The notes beneath the pieces are model-generated. The model was not told where the DNA came from. It searched no databases and was given only the letters and a program-made list of their open reading frames with translations. From NCBI GenBank assembly GCA_902595065.1, contig CACJOM010000001.1:387463-451462 (forward strand): a stretch of DNA of 64,000 bases. Reading direction: 5' to 3'. Positions 62,473 to 64,000 of this stretch are shown here, one piece after another. Each line of letters starts with the position of its first letter. Position 1 is the first letter of the stretch. The translations under genes and the position numbers were made by a program. This DNA is from an uncultured SAR86 cluster bacterium (GTDB lineage Bacteria > Pseudomonadota > Gammaproteobacteria > Magnimaribacterales > D2472).

Positions 62473-63431
62473 AGACCAGCATTATTTTTTTCTAATGCTC
62501 TCTCTGCTCGGTAACTAGATCGAACCATAGGCCCAGAAACGACTTCCAAAAATCCTTTGGATAATCCTATTTCACGATACCGATCAAATTCTGCTGGTGT
62601 GACCCACCTTTCAACCGGAAGATGGTTCAGTGTGGGCCTTAGATATTGACCCAAAGTTAAAATGTCTACTTTATTGGCAATGAGGTCATCCATGGTCTCT
62701 TCTATTTCAGCATCGGTTTCGCCTAAGCCTAAGATCAAACTAGTTTTAGTTAGAACTTTTGGATTGATTCTTTTTGATTCTGCCAAAACCTCAAGAGTCT
62801 GTTCATACCCTGCTCTAATATCTCTTACTGGATGGGTAAGTCGTTTAACTGTCTCTATATTTTGAGCAAAAACTTCCAACCCACAATTGACTAAAGTCTC
62901 AATGGAAGAAGGCAAGCCTTTGAAATCAGGGGTTAAGGCTTCAACTGCAGTTTCTGGATTGAGCTCTTTGATGGCTTGGACGGTTTGAGCATAATGTTCT
63001 GCTCCGCCATCTTCTAGATCATCTCTGTTAACAGAAGTTAGAACCACATATTTAAGACCCATGGTCTTAACAGCCTTAGCTGTGTGCATTGGCTCATCTA
63101 AATCCAGCCAACCCTTTGGATTTCCCGTATCAACAGAACAAAATTTGCATGCCCTGGTACATACAGAACCCATTAACATAAAAGTGGCTGTTCCAGCAGA
63201 CCAACACTCTGAAATATTTGGACACATGGCCTCTTCACACACAGTGTTCAGACGTTTGTCTTGGACTTGTTGTTTGACAGCTTGAAAGTTTTTATCAAAA
63301 GTTGCTTTTACCCTAATCCACTCAGGTTTCTTCTGATTTGGAACCGATGAATACCGATTAGCTTTCTGACCATTTTTAACAGCTTTGATGCCGTCTCTAT
63401 TAATGATCTTTTGTGTTGGGATAATTTCCAT
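62469..63431 (-). CDS. lipA: Lipoyl synthase
   Basis: LipA inserts two sulfurs into protein-bound octanoate. The 320-residue radical SAM protein has the auxiliary cluster cysteines in [12 protein letters not shown] and the radical [11 protein letters not shown] motif, then the C-terminal SSYRAERA segment. It overlaps lipB by TAATG, the canonical lipB-lipA order. The lipoyl targets include GcvH at 29803. Confidence 0.97.
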   Translation of the reverse strand: MEIIPTQKIINRDGIKAVKNGQKANRYSSVPNQKKPEWIRVKATFDKNFQAVKQQVQDKRLNTVCEEAMCPNISECWSAGTATFMLMGSVCTRACKFCSVDTGNPKGWLDLDEPMHTAKAVKTMGLKYVVLTSVNRDDLEDGGAEHYAQTVQAIKELNPETAVEALTPDFKGLPSSIETLVNCGLEVFAQNIETVKRLTHPVRDIRAGYEQTLEVLAESKRINPKVLTKTSLILGLGETDAEIEETMDDLIANKVDILTLGQYLRPTLNHLPVERWVTPAEFDRYREIGLSKGFLEVVSGPMVRSSYRAERALEKNNAGL

Positions 63432-64000
63432 TAACTAAATAATAATTGCATTTCTTTTATTGCGACTGATTCTACATCTTCAAGAGTTACATTTGAATCA
63501 AAATGACTAATTTGAGTGACTTCTAGACCTTCATAACCACACGGATTGATCAAACTAAAAGGAGTTAAGTCCATATCAACATTTAAACTGATGCCATGAT
63601 AACTGCGACCCTTCGAAATTCTAAGGCCGATAGAAGCTATTTTTTTATCTCCAACATACACACCTGGCGCTCCTTCGATGAAAGAGCTTTCAATGGAGTA
63701 ATGCTTGAGTATGTTTTGTATTAAGTTTTGTAAATTTGCAACCAGTGCCTTGGGTCCTAATTTCTTCTGTTTAATATCTAGTAAAAAATAAATGACTAGT
63801 TGACCTGGTCCGTGAAAAGTAACCTCACCACCCCGATCAGTTTGAGTAACAGGAATATCTCCAGGATTTAGAACATGAGCATTGTCTGCAGCAGTGCCGA
63901 GAGTGAAGATTGGTGGATGTTCTAAAAGCCAAATTTGATCTTTAAAAGATTCAGCTTTTACCAATGAGCGCATTTGCTCATACGTATCTGCATAGGCTTG
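63431..64000 (-). CDS. lipB: Octanoyltransferase, 5' end cut by window edge
   Basis: LipB moves octanoate from acyl carrier protein to lipoyl domains. The visible 189 residues include [48 protein letters not shown] and the catalytic Cys in [12 protein letters not shown]. The frame continues to base 64000 as Q-A-Y-A-D-T-Y-E-Q before the first Met in the window, matching the LipB N-terminus, so that Met is not the start and the gene runs off the right edge. Confidence 0.95.
   Translation of the reverse strand, partial: QAYADTYEQMRSLVKAESFKDQIWLLEHPPIFTLGTAADNAHVLNPGDIPVTQTDRGGEVTFHGPGQLVIYFLLDIKQKKLGPKALVANLQNLIQNILKHYSIESSFIEGAPGVYVGDKKIASIGLRISKGRSYHGISLNVDMDLTPFSLINPCGYEGLEVTQISHFDSNVTLEDVESVAIKEMQLLFS

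Noticed and set aside
1-64000. CRISPR arrays, rRNA operons, insertion sequences
   Set aside because: No regularly spaced repeats, rRNA-like sequence or transposase genes with terminal inverted repeats were seen.

Overview
This is a 64 kb, AT-rich, very compact stretch of bacterial chromosome. Gene content and order are gammaproteobacterial: rubredoxin-ubiC-ubiA, yqiB-yqiA, ntrB-ntrC, yibN-grxC, mutY-yggX, rppH-(TSUP)-lgt-thyA-folA, argS-SPOR-yggS-proC-yggT-metX-metW-rdgB-hemW, rpoH, cysQ/yrfG and lipB-lipA. Together with low GC, tiny spacers, many overlapping genes, a TonB/ExbB/DUF3450 energising cluster and lipid/aromatic-type oxidoreductases, this suggests a streamlined free-living marine gammaproteobacterium, possibly SAR86-like. 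The taxon is inferred; no 16S gene is present.

Layout. 1-4 kb: a cut-off dicarboxylate-type symporter, rubredoxin, ubiquinone genes ubiCA, a GNAT-like protein and yqiB-yqiA, whose junction carries a decayed 91-bp tandem duplication. 4-7.7 kb: a nitrogen module in which a eukaryotic-type glutamine synthetase (GSII) is preceded by two NtrC-box palindromes and a sigma-54 promoter and followed by ntrB-ntrC. 7.7-10.3 kb: grxC, yibN, gpmA, mutY, yggX. 10.3-14.3 kb: an atypical SDR, a D-aminoacylase-family amidohydrolase and a Rieske oxygenase. 14.34-16.89 kb: a 2.5-kb islet in tRNA-Phe. 17-28.6 kb: oxidoreductases, hydrolases, transporters, small membrane proteins, hspQ, an aminotransferase, a short rmuC and a Fur-box-preceded FTR1 iron permease. 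28.7-33 kb: the glycine cleavage operon gcvT-gcvH-gcvP. 33-37 kb: HAD-IB phosphatase, rppH, a TSUP permease, lgt, thyA, folA. 37-42.5 kb: the TonB system. 42.6-45.4 kb: a DUF1295 membrane protein and an M2 peptidase lipoprotein. 45.4-56.6 kb: efp, argS, the methionine/proline/PLP cluster, hemW, trmB, rpoH, cysQ, yrfG. 56.6-64 kb: two exported phosphatases, a dienoyl-CoA isomerase-like crotonase with a small leader gene, yaaA, a TRAP transporter without its binding protein, and lipA-lipB (lipB cut by the window end).

The most unusual part is the islet at tRNA-Phe. A perfect 46-bp direct repeat (the 3' part of tRNA-Phe from the anticodon loop, plus one base) flanks a segment with no visible integrase. 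It holds only a 709-residue coiled-coil/helical-repeat protein of unknown function, a divergent 56-residue ORF and a tandem 12-bp repeat beside the distal end. This looks like an integrase-less cargo element that would need an integrase supplied in trans. Other notable points are the NtrC/sigma-54 control region of GSII, the yqiB/yqiA duplication fossil, a probable ATT start codon for trmB, an SDR lacking the Tyr-Lys catalytic pair, and a MerR-type promoter.
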